DNA from: Coix lacryma-jobi var. lacryma-jobi
Lineage: Eukaryota > Streptophyta > Magnoliopsida > Poales > Poaceae
DNA length: 64,000 nt
Direction of reading: 5' to 3'
Assembly (NCBI GenBank): GCA_009763385.1
Contig: CM019827.1
Coordinates: 112,495,204-112,559,203 of the forward strand
This document shows, piece after piece, positions 45,701 through 58,029 of this stretch. The notes below the pieces were generated by a model, which made no database searches, was not told the origin of the DNA, and saw only the letters and a list, made by a program, of their open reading frames with translations. Made by a program: the position numbers and the translations under genes. How positions within the stretch are numbered: the first letter of the stretch is position 1; the number at the start of each line of letters is the position of its first letter.

Positions 45701-48440
45701 AGATTGTTTTTCAGGCTATCACCAGATTTGGCTTCATCCCGACGATGAGGAGAAAACCAGTTTCATCACCCCTACAGGCACGTACTGCTACCGGCGAATG
45801 CCGGAAGGGCTGCGGAATGCAGGCCCTACTTTCTCGTGAATGACTGACAAAGTGTTCGAAAGCCAGAAGCAAAAGAAAAACTTGTTGGCTTACGTTGACG
45901 ATATAGTGGTCAAGAGCGATAGACAGGAAGATCATCAGGCAGACTTGCTCGAGACTTTCGGCAATCTCCGGAAGAGTGGTTTAAAGCTAAACCCGGACAA
46001 GTGCATTTTCGGCATCAAGAAAGGCAAGCTCCTCGGTTGCCTGGTATCGGCAAGAGGAATTGAAGCTAATCCCGACAAGATAGCGGCAATCATCAACATG
46101 CAACCGCCCTCAAACCGAAAGCAAGTGCAAAAATTGACAGGAAGGTTGGCTTCTTTGAACAGATTTATCGCAAGGTCCGCTGAAAAAGGACTGCCTTTCT
46201 TCCGAACTCTGCGTAGCTCTGACCCTTTCGATTGGGGGGAAGAGCAGCGGCAGGCCTTTCAGCAACTAAAGGAGTATTTGACAAAACTGACCACGCTATC
46301 CAAACCGTCGCCGGAAGCGACACTCTTGCTGTATCTCGCAGCATCGCACACCACCGTAAGCGCGGTACTGGTGGAAGAGAAGGAGCATGAAAATAGGATG
46401 ACGCAGTTCCCAATCTATTTCGTCTCCGAGGCCCTTTCGGGTGCAAAACTGAACTACTCAGAGCTGGAGAAGATAGCTTACACAGTAGTAATGGCCTCTA
46501 GAAAACTGAAGCACTACTTTCAGTCCCATCACATCATAGTACTTTCGGCTCAGCCATTGGAAGCCCTGTTCCGCAACAGCGAAGCTATCGGCCGAATCGG
46601 CAAGTGGGCGGCGGAGCTGAACGAATACGTGATCGACTTCCAACACCGATCCACAATCAAGTCGCAGGCATTGGCGGATTTCATAGCAGACTGGACTCCC
46701 GCCGCTTTCGACACAACGCTTGAATTCGAAGAGCCTGTGTGGACAGTAAATTGTGACGGCGCATGGGGAATGGCCGGAGCCGGAATCTCAGCGATCCTTA
46801 CGCCACCAAGAGGACCGAAGGTCAGATTTGCCGCGAGGCTGCAGTTCCTCACAACCAACAACACTGCCGAATACGAGGCCGTGCTTCTAGGTTTACGAAA
46901 GCTCCGAGCAATCGGAGCGAGAAGGTGCATAGTCAAGTCGGATTCCCAAGTCGTTGTTGGTCACGCCGAAAAGGATTTCACAGCAAGAGAGCCAGAGTTA
47001 GCCAAGTATCTGACAACAATCAGAAGAATGGAGAAGTATTTCACCGGTTTCACCCTGCGTCACATTCCAAGGGCCGAAAACGCAGAGGCAGACAAACTGG
47101 CCAAAGCCGCAGCACAAAATTTACCACTTTCACCAGACGTGTTTTATCAAGTCCTTTCAGCCAAGGTAGTGAAAGAGGAGGAAGATCATCCAAGTTCGGT
47201 ACACGCTATCGTCAGTGACGACTGGAGGTCGCAGATATTTGCTTATCTGGCCGGGACTTACGAGCCGGAGTCCAGGAAGGATGCCGAAAGGATGGCCAGT
47301 AGAGCGAAAGGTTACTCGATCATCAGAGAGCAATTGTTCAAAAATGGGATAACAGCTCCTCTTCTGAAATGCATAAGCAAGCGTGAAGGCATTCAGCTAC
47401 TCGAAGAAATGCACGCCGGAATGTGCGGAGCGCACAGGGGGCCCCACGAAATAGCACACAGAGCAATGAGGCAAGGTTTCTACTGGCCGTTTGCCGCGTC
47501 AGACGCCAGAGAGCTGGTCAAATGTTGCAAAGGTTGCCAGATGTTCGCCAAAAACCAGAAAGCCCCAGCAAATGAAACCACGCCGATAGTGCCAACTTGG
47601 CCCTTGCAGAGATGGGGCATCGACATAGTAGGTCCGCTACCAGCAGCTCCGGGCAACTTGCGTTTCACAGCGGTCGCCCTCGAGTATTTCACCAAGTGGG
47701 TGGAAGCAAAGGCCCTCGCAAGCATAACTTCCACCTCTTTAACCAAGTTCGTCTGGCAGAGGATAGTTTGCCATTTCGGCGTTCCTTCCTCTATCACCTG
47801 CGACAACGGAAAGCAATTTGACTGTGCCGAATTCAGGAGCTTCTGCGATGAGCTCAGCATCCAGCTTAATTTCGCCTCAGTAAACTACCCGCAAGCAAAT
47901 GGGGCCGTCGAGAGAGCGAATGGTTTAATCTTTTCGGCAATATCAAAAACCTTGTATGATTCGCCGAAAGGTAAGTGGGCCAACACCCTAACAACAGCTG
48001 TATGGGGACACAATATTTCACGATCCAGAGCTACCGGCTTCACTCCGTTCCGATTGCTTTACGGTGAGGAAGCGGTCACCCCGGAAGAGGTAAAGCTGGG
48101 TTCCTTTCGAACTGAAATGGCTCCAAACACCGAAGAGAAAAGACAACTCGAGCTCGACACTATCGAAGAAATAAGATCGCAGGCTGCAGAAAACCTCGAG
48201 AAGTACCACGCCGAAACGAAGCATTACAGGGACAAGACGATTGTCCGAAAGGACATCAAGCCTGGAGACTTGGTCACCATTCGGCAGCCAGACAAGCAAG
48301 GCAAGCTGCAATCGCAGTGGCAAGGCCCTTTCGTCGTGGCAAGCATGGCAGCGCCAGGTGTATTCCGGTTGATAAATGACAAGGGCGAAGAATCAGCCCA
48401 CACATGGAATGCGAGCAATCTGCGCCGTTTCTACCCGTGA
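42717..48440 (+). pseudogene. Element D gag-pol polyprotein, two in-frame stops
   Basis: One frame from ATG 42717. Gag: acidic N terminus, coiled-coil (43050-43200), retrotransposon gag domain (about 43340-43850), an Arg-Gly-rich region (44020-44090) and a knuckle of unusual spacing, C-x2-C-x5-H-x4-C (44097-44141). Protease D-T-G-S from 44754. The reverse transcriptase has Y-V-D-D at 45891-45902. The RT-linked RNase H is near 46310-46560; a second RNase H has its first aspartate at 46755. Integrase: zinc region near 47410-47540, catalytic D 47622, D 47802, E 47910. TAG at 43047-43049 and TGA at 45837-45839 (inside the reverse transcriptase) interrupt it. The first two-thirds of the RT lie before the TGA and the catalytic Y-V-D-D after it, so this copy cannot make an intact RT. 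Confidence 0.9.
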
Positions 48441-48515
48441 TTTATCCCTTTTTCAACTTTGGTGTAATTTCTCTTTCTCTTTCACCATTTTTGTAACCAA
48501 AGGTCGGCTGCGCTC
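48441..48515. other. Element D sequence between pol stop and nested element E
   Basis: Seventy-five bases of T-rich sequence ending in CGCTC, the left copy of the target duplication of E. Confidence 0.8.
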
Positions 48516-51500
48516 TGTAACACCTCTGGTGTTTAATAATTAATTAACCTGACATGTCATCATCATTAGTCTTTAATCATTCTTGCCATGCATTTAAGTT
48601 TGCTTAATTTTTGTGTAGATCTTGTTCAGTTAAGTGTTTTGATGCTGTGTTATGAGGACCAAAATTCAAAAATCAAAATAAAATTTAAATTCCTTTTGAA
48701 AAACCCCAAATTTCCAAACTCTAGTTTTACCCCTTTTTCTAATTCAAAAGTTGTTCAAAATTTGAAGTTGGTTCTTTTAGCAAAGTTGTAGATCTCAAAT
48801 TCTAAACAACTTTGGTGTTTGAGTTTTCTTTGTGCAGTTCAAAGTTTAGGAGTAATTTTCAAGATTTCAAAAGAAGAATAGGTTTTCACTGTGCACAGCT
48901 GGAGGACCCCTACCTCATCCTCACCCGGCCCCTACCTCTCTTTGCCCAGACCCCCACCGTCCTTTTGCCCGGACCCCCACCGTCCTTTTGCCCGGACCCC
49001 CACCGTCCTCTTGCCCGGACCCCCACCGTCCTCTTCGCCCGGACCCCCACCGTCCTTTTGCCCGGACCCCCACCGTCTTTTTGCCCGGACCCCCACCGTT
49101 CTCTTCGCCCAGACCCCCACCGTCCTTCGCCCGGACCCCAGCATCACCCCACGCCTATAAAAGCCACCAAGCTCCCCATTGCCACCACCAACACTTCCTC
49201 GCCAACCCAAGCCATCAGGCAGCCCCAGCGCCCGCCAAGGCCGCCACTGCCTTCGCCTTGAGCTTCTCCACCTTCCCAAGCCACCAATTTCACCCCTCCG
49301 TCCTTTCCTTCGCCGGCGCAGCGACTCCCCTCCAACTCCGGCGAATCGCTCGAGCCTCACCCTCGAGCCAACCTTCGAGCCAACCCTCGAACCGCACACC
49401 CTCGAGCGTCCCCTCGAGCCACATCCCTCGAGCCGCATCTCTCGAACATGCCAAGGCCAGCCTCGAGCCTCACCCTCGAGCGTCCCCTCGAGCCTCACCC
49501 TCGAGCACGCCTGCGAACCGCGCCCCCTCGAAGCAGCCGAGCCCCACCCTCAGCCTCGGGCGAATCGCAGCCACCCTCGGACTGAGCCTCGAGCACGCCG
49601 AGGCTACCCTCGAGAGGTTAGCCGAGCCTCCGCCGAGGCCTCGCCACCATTGAGCTCCCGCCTCCGACCCTTGCACCGCCTCGCCGAGCCTCGTTTCCAA
49701 CTCCTGGTGAGCCCGCGAAGCTATCCCCACCCTCTGCCTTCCCAGCCGAGATCTCGAGCGACCGGTCCGCTGTCCGCCTTACAGGCAAGCGCGCCGAGCC
49801 TCGAGAGAAGCACAGTTTTCCTTTTCTTTTAAAAATATGAATAGTGTTTTGTTTTCTTCTTTTTGTGAGGTTTAATCTGTTGTTCTAAAAATCTTGAGAT
49901 AAATGTTGTGTGTTCCTTGCTCTGTGTAGTATTTTAGAAAAATAAGAAACTCTACTTTTCTGCAAAGTTTAAAATATGAAAAATCCTCCTTTTAATTAAT
50001 AAATGGATAGTTTTAGGTTTTTAGTAAAACATGTATAGCTCCAAAGGTCATGAAATTTGTTTTGTCATCTATTTACAGCATGATGAACCTATGAGATTAA
50101 TTTGGTAAATTTTGGGACAACTGTATAAAATGATCTTTTAAAATAAATTAGGAAAAACAGAAAAGTAATCATGGTGTGACCTTTTGGATTGTTTGCTGTT
50201 CATAGACCCCACCCCTCTGGTCTATGATGATTGTGATGCCTTGCAATGTTTTGTAAATAATGCTTAATAAGTTTGTTTAATCTTGCTTAAAAAGATAAAG
50301 ATAATTAATCTTTATGTCTATCCTATAAGTTACTCACATGTTAGAAAGTTGTACTCTAGAATCAGTAGTCTTGTCCTGCACCTTAGCATGCATTCCATGG
50401 CATCATGTTAAAGCATACATCATTTATCCACGTGTAGTATCCAAGAGTGTTGAAGTCGTGTTGATCAAGCTCTGGTGTTCACCATTGTCGAACGAGCCTC
50501 GGAGGAGGGTTCTTGTTGGACAGGCTTCGTCGAAAAAGACTTAACTTCAAGCAGCAAACAAACTAACTTGTGTCAATCTTTCTTGGATCTTATCTTCCCT
50601 GCAACGAAGGCAAGCCCCGGTGCATTTAACCCTTCCTTGGATTTATAAAATGTTTTCCTTAAATGCTTTTGAGTTAAACTACTGCATTAGGTTATAGGAG
50701 TTGTGTGATGACCTATTACCTGCATTATTTACCTCCACCAGAAGATCCATCAGCTCTGCTTTAAAACTATTTGCAAAATGCTTAGTGATGCTATACTATA
50801 GATTTGCAATAAAATGCCATTTTCAAAAGTGTGATCACTGAAAGAATCTTTATGGGAATTTGGCTTTACTTCCCGTTCGATGACTGCTTGCCTAGCTAGC
50901 ATGTGGTCATTGTCGAGAAGAGGTTGTCCGCGCGTACGGTGCCGTCATGTTGTAGTCCGGGACTCAACAGTTGACACCGACCGGGACAGGGTTGAAAAAC
51001 TGACAGGACTATTACGCTTGGGTGAGATATAACCAAGGTGTAGTTCTGGCTGGAAAATTAGGGACCATCCGTATGGGGGCCTGCTGGCCAAGACTTGCAA
51101 CTATTCACATACTACGGAAAGCTCTGGCTCCGAGGAATCCTTTATTGGACCGACAACCGCGCACTGGGAGTGGAGAGATGGCGGAAGTAGCATGTACCCA
51201 CGTGGTCGTCGTACCTGGATAGGAGTGGTGTACTGTACTTCCGGGTGGCGTAGGACCGGGCCCAATCTTGGAGGAATCGTGGTAGACAAGTTGGCATATG
51301 CAAGCTTGGGTGCTACATATGCAATGTGGATAGGGATCCTCAGCTGAGTATTATTTATCCGGATTAACGTTGCTCCTCGGTTATGGAGACTTGGTCACTG
51401 ACTGTCAACGGAGAGTGGTTCTCAACTAGGTATGTTTTGAAATGTAAAATGAATCATGGACAATGAAGAATTGAGAAATGCTTGAATCTTTCCAAAATAA

Positions 51501-52050
51501 AACAAGGTTTACAAAATGCTTTTTCTGCAAAATACTTAAGCCTTACCTTGACTACCCTAAGCCTTTCATTCCTGAGTCTTCTCCCTTTTTCTTTAGTCGG
51601 GTAAGTCTTGTTGAGTACCCCAGTACTCAGGGTTTGTTAATCCCCTGTTGCAGGTTTCTATTAGGTGGTGTTGATCATGATCATGTCAGTGGGCTTGACG
51701 TGATCTGGTTGTTCCTCTTCTCCAACTTAGGTACTCCGCCTAAGTGTGGTTCTGTCATACTACTCTACTTCCGCAATACTAGTTATTTTTATGTAAAAAG
51801 TAACATCTTCATAATTTGTAAAGTTTATCTATCTTGCTTCCGCACTCCGATGGTATTTTGTATCAACTGTTGTAATGTTGTAATTATTCCAACCTTCATG
51901 ATGAGGGTCCTGTGGCTCGTGAGTAATTCGGGGTCCTCTCGGGGACACCCGACGGATCTTTCCAGTAACGTGTTTCATTTGCACAGTCATTGGGCTCCCT
52001 ATGACGATGACGTGTGCAAGTGGGCCACATTATTGGGCGGTTCCGTCACA
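48516..52050 (+). repeat. 5' LTR of element E (3535 bp)
   Basis: TGTAACACCTCTGG to CCGTCACA. TATA box TATAAAAG at 49156-49163. Contains a 23-bp minisatellite (about 48945-49139) and a stretch dense in CTCGAG/TCGAGC (about 49345-49620). Open frames here are products of GC-rich repeats. Confidence 0.95.
48945..49139. repeat. 23-bp minisatellite in element E 5' LTR (8 units)
   Basis: Eight units of CCCGGACCCCCACCGTCCTT plus TTG, with minor variants (CTCTTCG endings). The same array with the same unit number is in the 3' LTR at 53678-53872. Confidence 0.9.
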
Positions 52051-53248
52051 GAATGGTATCGGAGCAGGATTGTCATGAAGGGAAGACTGGTTACAACATT
52101 ACTTTTGAAAAACTTCAAAATGGTTTCTTAATCTAAAAGTTTTTTTTGAAGTAACAAATTAAAAATGATCCTTCCCTAAGTTTCTTGCTTTGCTGGAAGA
52201 CTTCGTGAAGACTATACTAGTGATTCCGACAGAAGGTACCAAGTCAGTGAAGCTAGTATATAAAGTATAGCCCTATATCTAACTAACAGGTGGAGACAGA
52301 GATCTCCTGTCAGTGAGAGGTCGTATAGGACGAGCATGCATCATATCATGCATAATAATAAAATGTGCTTCTTCTCTAAATTCTAAAAGCAGCTATGATC
52401 CCCGATAGTTGATCGTCCCTAGATTCTGTTGCTCTTGCTACTTTCATTCCATAAGTTCCTAATCCTTGGGAATTTTTGGATATCTTTCATACACTCTACC
52501 ACATAAAGTCAGAATCATGGTTCTTCTGGAAAGCGCGTGTCATGCCTTGAATTGGCACGTGCTGGTTGCTTGGTGTCGTGAAAATGACGAATGGTGGTTG
52601 AAAGTTATTGAAATTGTGTTCTTTGAAAGGACCCTGATCTATGGACCGGATAAAAGCGTGGGAACCTGAAGTCGCCTATGGATGGCCACCATAGAGCGTT
52701 ACGGCCAGGTGCTCGCTAATATCCAGGCCTATAGTCATAATTCCTTCTAGTCCACTATGAAAGTGCTTTCATTTCTGAATGCCCAAAAGGGAGTTCAAAG
52801 CCACTTTCCTTGTAGTTATAACCAACCTTTGTTTCTGGTTATAATTTCCTTCTTATTGAAATGAGGGATATAGAAGTTGTGCTCTATTATGGTGCCATGA
52901 TTGGCGACCACGGTGCCGCGACGGAACCCAAAGAATCCTGTGTGCCGGATTGCACAAGTTTCCATTGGGTGCGCGCAGGTATCAAGGTCTACAGTTATGA
53001 TCCATTATAACCCACAGCTAATGTACGCTCTCTCTTGGTTCTTGATAATTTTTCTTGCTCCACTCAAATGTCTTCTACCTTGCTACTTGCAACCGCGTTC
53101 TGATCCCAGTTGTAATCCCAACCGCAACCCAGTTGCCTTGTGAACTCCTTGCGAGAAACAAGTGTGACACATTTCCTTTTTCATTACTCAACCCCAGCCT
53201 TTAAGAACTTCTTAAATCTCGGGACGAGATTTCTTTTAGGGGGAAGGC
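52051..53248 (+). other. Element E interior (1198 bp, no coding capacity seen)
   Basis: Primer-binding site at the left and polypurine tract at the right. Only short open frames (67 and 80 codons) with no recognised domain. The bases before the 3' LTR (GACGAGATTTCTTTTAGGGG) closely match those before the 3' LTR of element C. Confidence 0.85.
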
Positions 53249-56200
53249 TGTAACACCTCTGGTGTTTAATAATTAATTAACCTGACATGTCATCATCATT
53301 AGTCTTTAATCATTCTTGCCATGCATTTAAGTTTGCTTAATTTTTGTGTAGATCTTGTTCAGTTAAGTGTTTTGATGCTGTGTTATGAGGACCAAAATTC
53401 AAAAATCAAAATAAAATTTAAATTCCTTTTGAAAAACCCCAAATTTCCAAACTCTAGTTTTACCCCTTTTTCTAATTCAAAAGTTGTTCAAAATTTGAAG
53501 TTGGTCCTTTTAGCAAAGTTGTAGATCTCAAATTCTAAACAACTTTGGTGTTTGAGTTTTCTTTGTGCAGTTCAAAGTTTAGGAGTAATTTTCAAGATTT
53601 CAAAAGAAGAATAGGTTTTCACTGTGCACAGCTGGAGGACCCCTACCTCATCCTCACCCGGCCCCTACCTCTCTTTGCCCAGACCCCCACCATCCTTTTG
53701 CCCGGACCCCCACCGTCCTTTTGCCCGGACCCCCACCGTCCTCTTGCCCGGACCCCCACCGTCCTCTTCGCCCGGACCCCCACCGTCCTTTTGCCCGGAC
53801 CCCCACCGTCCTTTTGCCCGGACCCCCACCGTTCTCTTCGCCCGGACCCCCACCGTCCTTCGCCCGGACCCCAGCATCACCCCACGCCTATAAAAGCCAC
53901 CAAGCTCCCCATTGCCACCACCAACACTTCCTCGCCAACCCAAGCCATCAGGCAGCCCCAGCGCCCGCCAAGGCCGCCACTGCCTTCGCCTTGAGCTTCT
54001 CCACCTTCCCAAGCCACCAATTTCACCCCTCCGTCCTTTCCTTCGCCGGCGCAGCGACTCCCCTCCAACTCCGGCGAATCGCTCGAGCCTCACCCTCGAG
54101 CCAACCTTCGAGCCAACCCTCGAACCGCACACCCTCGAGCGTCCCCTCGAGCCACATCCCTCGAGCCGCATCTCTCGAACATGCCAAGGCCAGCCTCGAG
54201 CCTCACCCTCGAGCGTCCCCTCGAGCCTCACCCTCGAGCACGCCTGCGAACCGCGCCCCCTCAAAGCAGCTGAGCCCCACCCTCAGCCTCGGGCGAATCG
54301 CAGCCACCCTCGGACTGAGCCTCGAGCACGCCGAGGCTACCCTCGAGAGGTTAGCCGAGCCTCCGCCGAGGCCTCGCCACCATTGAGCTCCCGCCTCCGA
54401 CCCTTGCACCGCCTCGCCGAGCCTCGTTTCCAACTCCTGGTGAGCCCGCGAAGCTATCCCCACCCTCTGCCTTCCCAGCCGAGATCTCGAGCGACCGGTC
54501 CGCTGTCCGCCTTACAGGCAAGCGCGCCGAGCCTCGAGAGAAGCACAGTTTTCCTTTTCTTTTAAAAATATGAATAGTGTTTTGTTTTCTTCTTTTTGTG
54601 AGGTTTAATCTGTTGTTCTAAAAATCTTGAGATAAATGTTGTGTGTTCCTTGCTCTGTGTAGTATTTTAGAAAAATAAGAAACTCTACTTTTCTGCAAAG
54701 TTTAAAATATGAAAAATCCTCCTTTTAATTAATAAATGGATAGTTTTAGGTTTTTAGTAAAACATGTATAGCTCCAAAGGTCATGAAATTTGTTTTGTCA
54801 TCTATTTACACCATGATGAACCTATGAGATTAATTTGGTAAATTTTGGGACAACTGTATAAAATGATCTTTTAAAATAAATTAGGAAAAACAGAAAAGTA
54901 ATCATGGTGTGACCTTTTGGATTGTTTGCTGTTCATAGACCCCACCCCTCTGGTCTATGATGATTGTGATGCCTTGCAATGTTTTGTAAATAATGCTTAA
55001 TAAGTTTGTTTAATCTTGCTTAAAAAGATAAAGATAATTAATCTTTATGTCTATCCTATAAGTTACTCACATGTTAGAAAGTTGTACTCTAGAATCAGTA
55101 GTCTTGTCCTGCACCTTAGCATGCATTCCATGGCATCATGTTAAAGCATACATCATTTATCCACGTGTAGTATCCAAGAGTGTTGAAGTCGTGTTGATCA
55201 AGCTCTGGTGTTCACCATTGTCGAACGAGCCTCGGAGGAGGGTTCTTGTTGGACAGGCTTCGTCGAAAAAGACTTAACTTCAAGCAGCAAACGAACTAAC
55301 TTGTGTCAATCTTTCTTGGATCTTATCTTCCCTGCAACGAAGGCAAGCCCCGGTGCATTTAACCCTTCCTTGGATTTATAAAATGTTTTCCTTAAATGCT
55401 TTTGAGTTAAACTACTGCATTAGGTTATAGGAGTTGTGTGATGACCTATTACCTGCATTATTTACCTCCACCAGAAGATCCATCAGCTCTGCTTTAAAAC
55501 TATTTGCAAAATGCTTAGTGATGCTATACTATAGATTTGCAATAAAATGCCATTTTCAAAAGTGTGATCACTGAAAGAATCTTTATGGGAATTTGGCTTT
55601 ACTTCCCGTTCGATGACTGCTTGCCTAGCTAGCATGTGGTCATTGTCGAGAAGAGGTTGTCCGCGCGTACGGTGCCGTCATGTTGTAGTCCGGGACTCAA
55701 CAGTTGACACCGACCGGGACAGGGTTGAAAAACTGACAGGACTATTACGCTTGGGTGAGATATAACCAAGGTGTAGTTCTGGCTGGAAAATTAGGGACCA
55801 TCCGTATGGGGGCCTGCTGGCCAAGACTTGCAACTATTCACATACTACGGAAAGCTCTGGCTCCGAGGAATCCTTTATTGGACCGACAACCGCGCACTGG
55901 GAGTGGAGAGATGGCGGAAGTAGCATGTACCCACGTGGTCGTCGTACCTGGATAGGAGTGGTGTACTGTACTTCCGGGTGGCGTAGGACCGGGCCCAATC
56001 TTGGAGGAATCGTGGTAGACAAGTTGGCATATGCAAGCTTGGGTGCTACATATGCAATGTGGATAGGGATCCTCAGCTGAGTATTATTTATCCGGATTAA
56101 CGTTGCTCCTCGGTTATGGAGACTTGGTCACTGACTGTCAACGGAGAGTGGTTCTCAACTAGGTATGTTTTGAAATGTAAAATGAATCATGGACAATGAA

Positions 56201-56783
56201 GAATTGAGAAATGCTTGAATCTTTCCAAAATAAAACAAGGTTTACAAAATGCTTTTTCTGCAAAATACTTAAGCCTTACCTTGACTACCCTAAGCCTTTC
56301 ATTCCTGAGTCTTCTCCCTTTTTCTTTAGTCGGGTAAGTCTTGTTGAGTACCCCAGTACTCAGGGTTTGTTAATCCCCTGTTGCAGGTTTCTATTAGGTG
56401 GTGTTGATCATGATCATGTCAGTGGGCTTGACGTGATCTGGTTGTTCCTCTTCTCCAACTTAGGTACTCCGCCTAAGTGTGGTTCTGTCATACTACTCTA
56501 CTTCCGCAATACTAGTTATTTTTATGTAAAAAGTAACATCTTCATAATTTGTAAAGTTTATCTATCTTGCTTCCGCACTCCGATGGTATTTTGTATCAAC
56601 TGTTGTAATGTTGTAATTATTCCAACCTTCATGATGAGGGTCCTGTGGCTCGTGAGTAATTCGGGGTCCTCTCGGGGACACCCGACGGATCTTTCCAGTA
56701 ACGTGTTTCATTTGCACAGTCATTGGGCTCCCTATGACGATGACGTGTGCAAGTGGGCCACATTATTGGGCGGTTCCGTCACA
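53249..56783 (+). repeat. 3' LTR of element E (3535 bp)
   Basis: Copy of 48516-52050 at a constant offset of 4733, so no net length change. TATA box at 53889-53896; minisatellite at about 53678-53872. Confidence 0.95.
53678..53872. repeat. 23-bp minisatellite in element E 3' LTR (8 units)
   Basis: Copy of the array at 48945-49139. It differs at a few single positions, with no change in unit number. Confidence 0.9.
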
Positions 56784-56788
56784 CGCTC

Positions 56789-57019
56789 TTTTTCCTCGCC
56801 GGGGAAGCCCTTCATCGGGGTGCGAGGTTTTTTAACGAGGCAGCCGAATGTAACCGCTACATTACTAAAGTAGACGTAATTCCCCCCCAAAAAAAAATGT
56901 CACGCGACTCGGTAGAAGACGAAATCAACCAAACATAAGGTTGAGACATTCGTCAACAAAATGTGATAAAAAGAGAATGTCGAGGAGGTAGGGCAAAAGA
57001 AACCCCATCCATCCAACGA
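56789..57019. other. Element D 3' region between E and the first array
   Basis: Resumes element D sequence after the CGCTC duplication. Contains a run of A near 56889 and no coding region. Confidence 0.6.
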
Positions 57020-57500
57020 CAATCTCGAAAGCCTGCGGGCTATGCGAAAACCGACCCTCCGACAAAACGAGAGGGCGGAACAAAAGCCTACGGGCTATAA
57101 AAAAACCGACCCTCCGACAAAATGCGAGGGCGGAACGAAAGCCTGCGGGCTATGTGAAAACCGACCCTCCGACAAAACGAGAGGGCGGAACGAAAGCCTG
57201 CAGGCTATATGAAAACACCGACCCTCCGACAAAACGAGAGGGCGGGACGAAAGCCTGCGGGCTATGAAACAAACCGACCCTCCGACAAAATGCGAGGGCG
57301 GAACAAAAGCCTGCGGGCTATGAAAAAAACCGACCCTCCGACAAAACGAGAGGGCGGAACGAAAGCCTGCAGGCTATGAAAAAGCCGACCCTCCGACAAA
57401 ATGCGAGGGCGGAACGAAGGCCTGCGGGCCACGAACAAACCGACCCTCCGACAAAACGAGGGCTGAACGAAAGCTTGCGGGCTATGCAAAACCAGCCCCC
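57020..57500. repeat. 55-57-bp tandem array in element D (about 8 units)
   Basis: The string CCGACCCTCCGAC recurs at 57051, 57106, 57161, 57218, 57274, 57330, 57385 and 57440 (the first base in each case). Each unit also carries GAAAGCCTGCGGGCTATG and GAGGGCGGAAC. It lies in the 3' untranslated part of D, where Tat elements are known to carry fast-evolving tandem repeats. Confidence 0.9.
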
Positions 57501-58029
57501 CATCACCGAAAGGGGAGAATGGTAGCAGAGGCCAAGCCCATCAGCCCTAGTAGGGCAAAACAAACGACAGCTGGCAAGCATTTACAGCCGCTAAAACGTA
57601 AATGTTGTATTAACCTTTCACCTACCAAGTGATCACAAATACAGCCAGGTGAGTAAATGCGGCCGTCCTGTACCATTGGCAAGGCAGTATAAATAGGCAA
57701 CAAAGTGCAAGCCTCCCATCCATCCTAAACTACCGAGGCTCTTCAAAATGTTAGTTCCAGGTAGTCAGCTCATTATCGAAAATGCGAGTAGGAAGCATCA
57801 GGAGCTACGCTTTCGCTTTTATGATCGTGTCATCGGCATCGCGTCCACCTATCGTCACCAATCTGGTAACTGTAGGTGGTAGTACTATCGAGTGGCTCTC
57901 CCATCTCAAACCAAAGATAGGAGATGAACCAAGCCGTGCATGCGGCTGGACAGCAATACGAGCAATATCATAATCATAGTCGATTGTATGCTCCCCAAGT
58001 TGCGTTCATAAAGACATTTTCGTCAACCG

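Larger units (their letters stand above)
48516..56783 (+). mobile_element. Element E: LARD-type non-autonomous LTR retrotransposon nested in D
   Basis: Two LTRs of exactly 3535 bp (48516-52050 and 53249-56783) flank a 1198-bp interior. Perfect target duplication CGCTC at 48511-48515 and 56784-56788. A Met-tRNA primer-binding site (TGGTATCGGAGC) starts at 52054, and the polypurine tract AGGGGGAAGG is at 53238-53247. No gag or pol is present, so movement must depend on proteins from another element. The LTR start TGTAACACC and the sequence before the 3' LTR resemble element C, pointing to the Tekay lineage. I noticed about eight differences between the LTRs (about 0.2%): the youngest insertion in the window. 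Confidence 0.93.

Noticed and set aside
48988..49832. Pro/Ser-rich frames of 217-221 codons in the element E LTRs (also 53721-54565)
   Set aside because: They run through the 23-bp minisatellite and CTCGAG-rich repeats and are open in overlapping frames; no domain.
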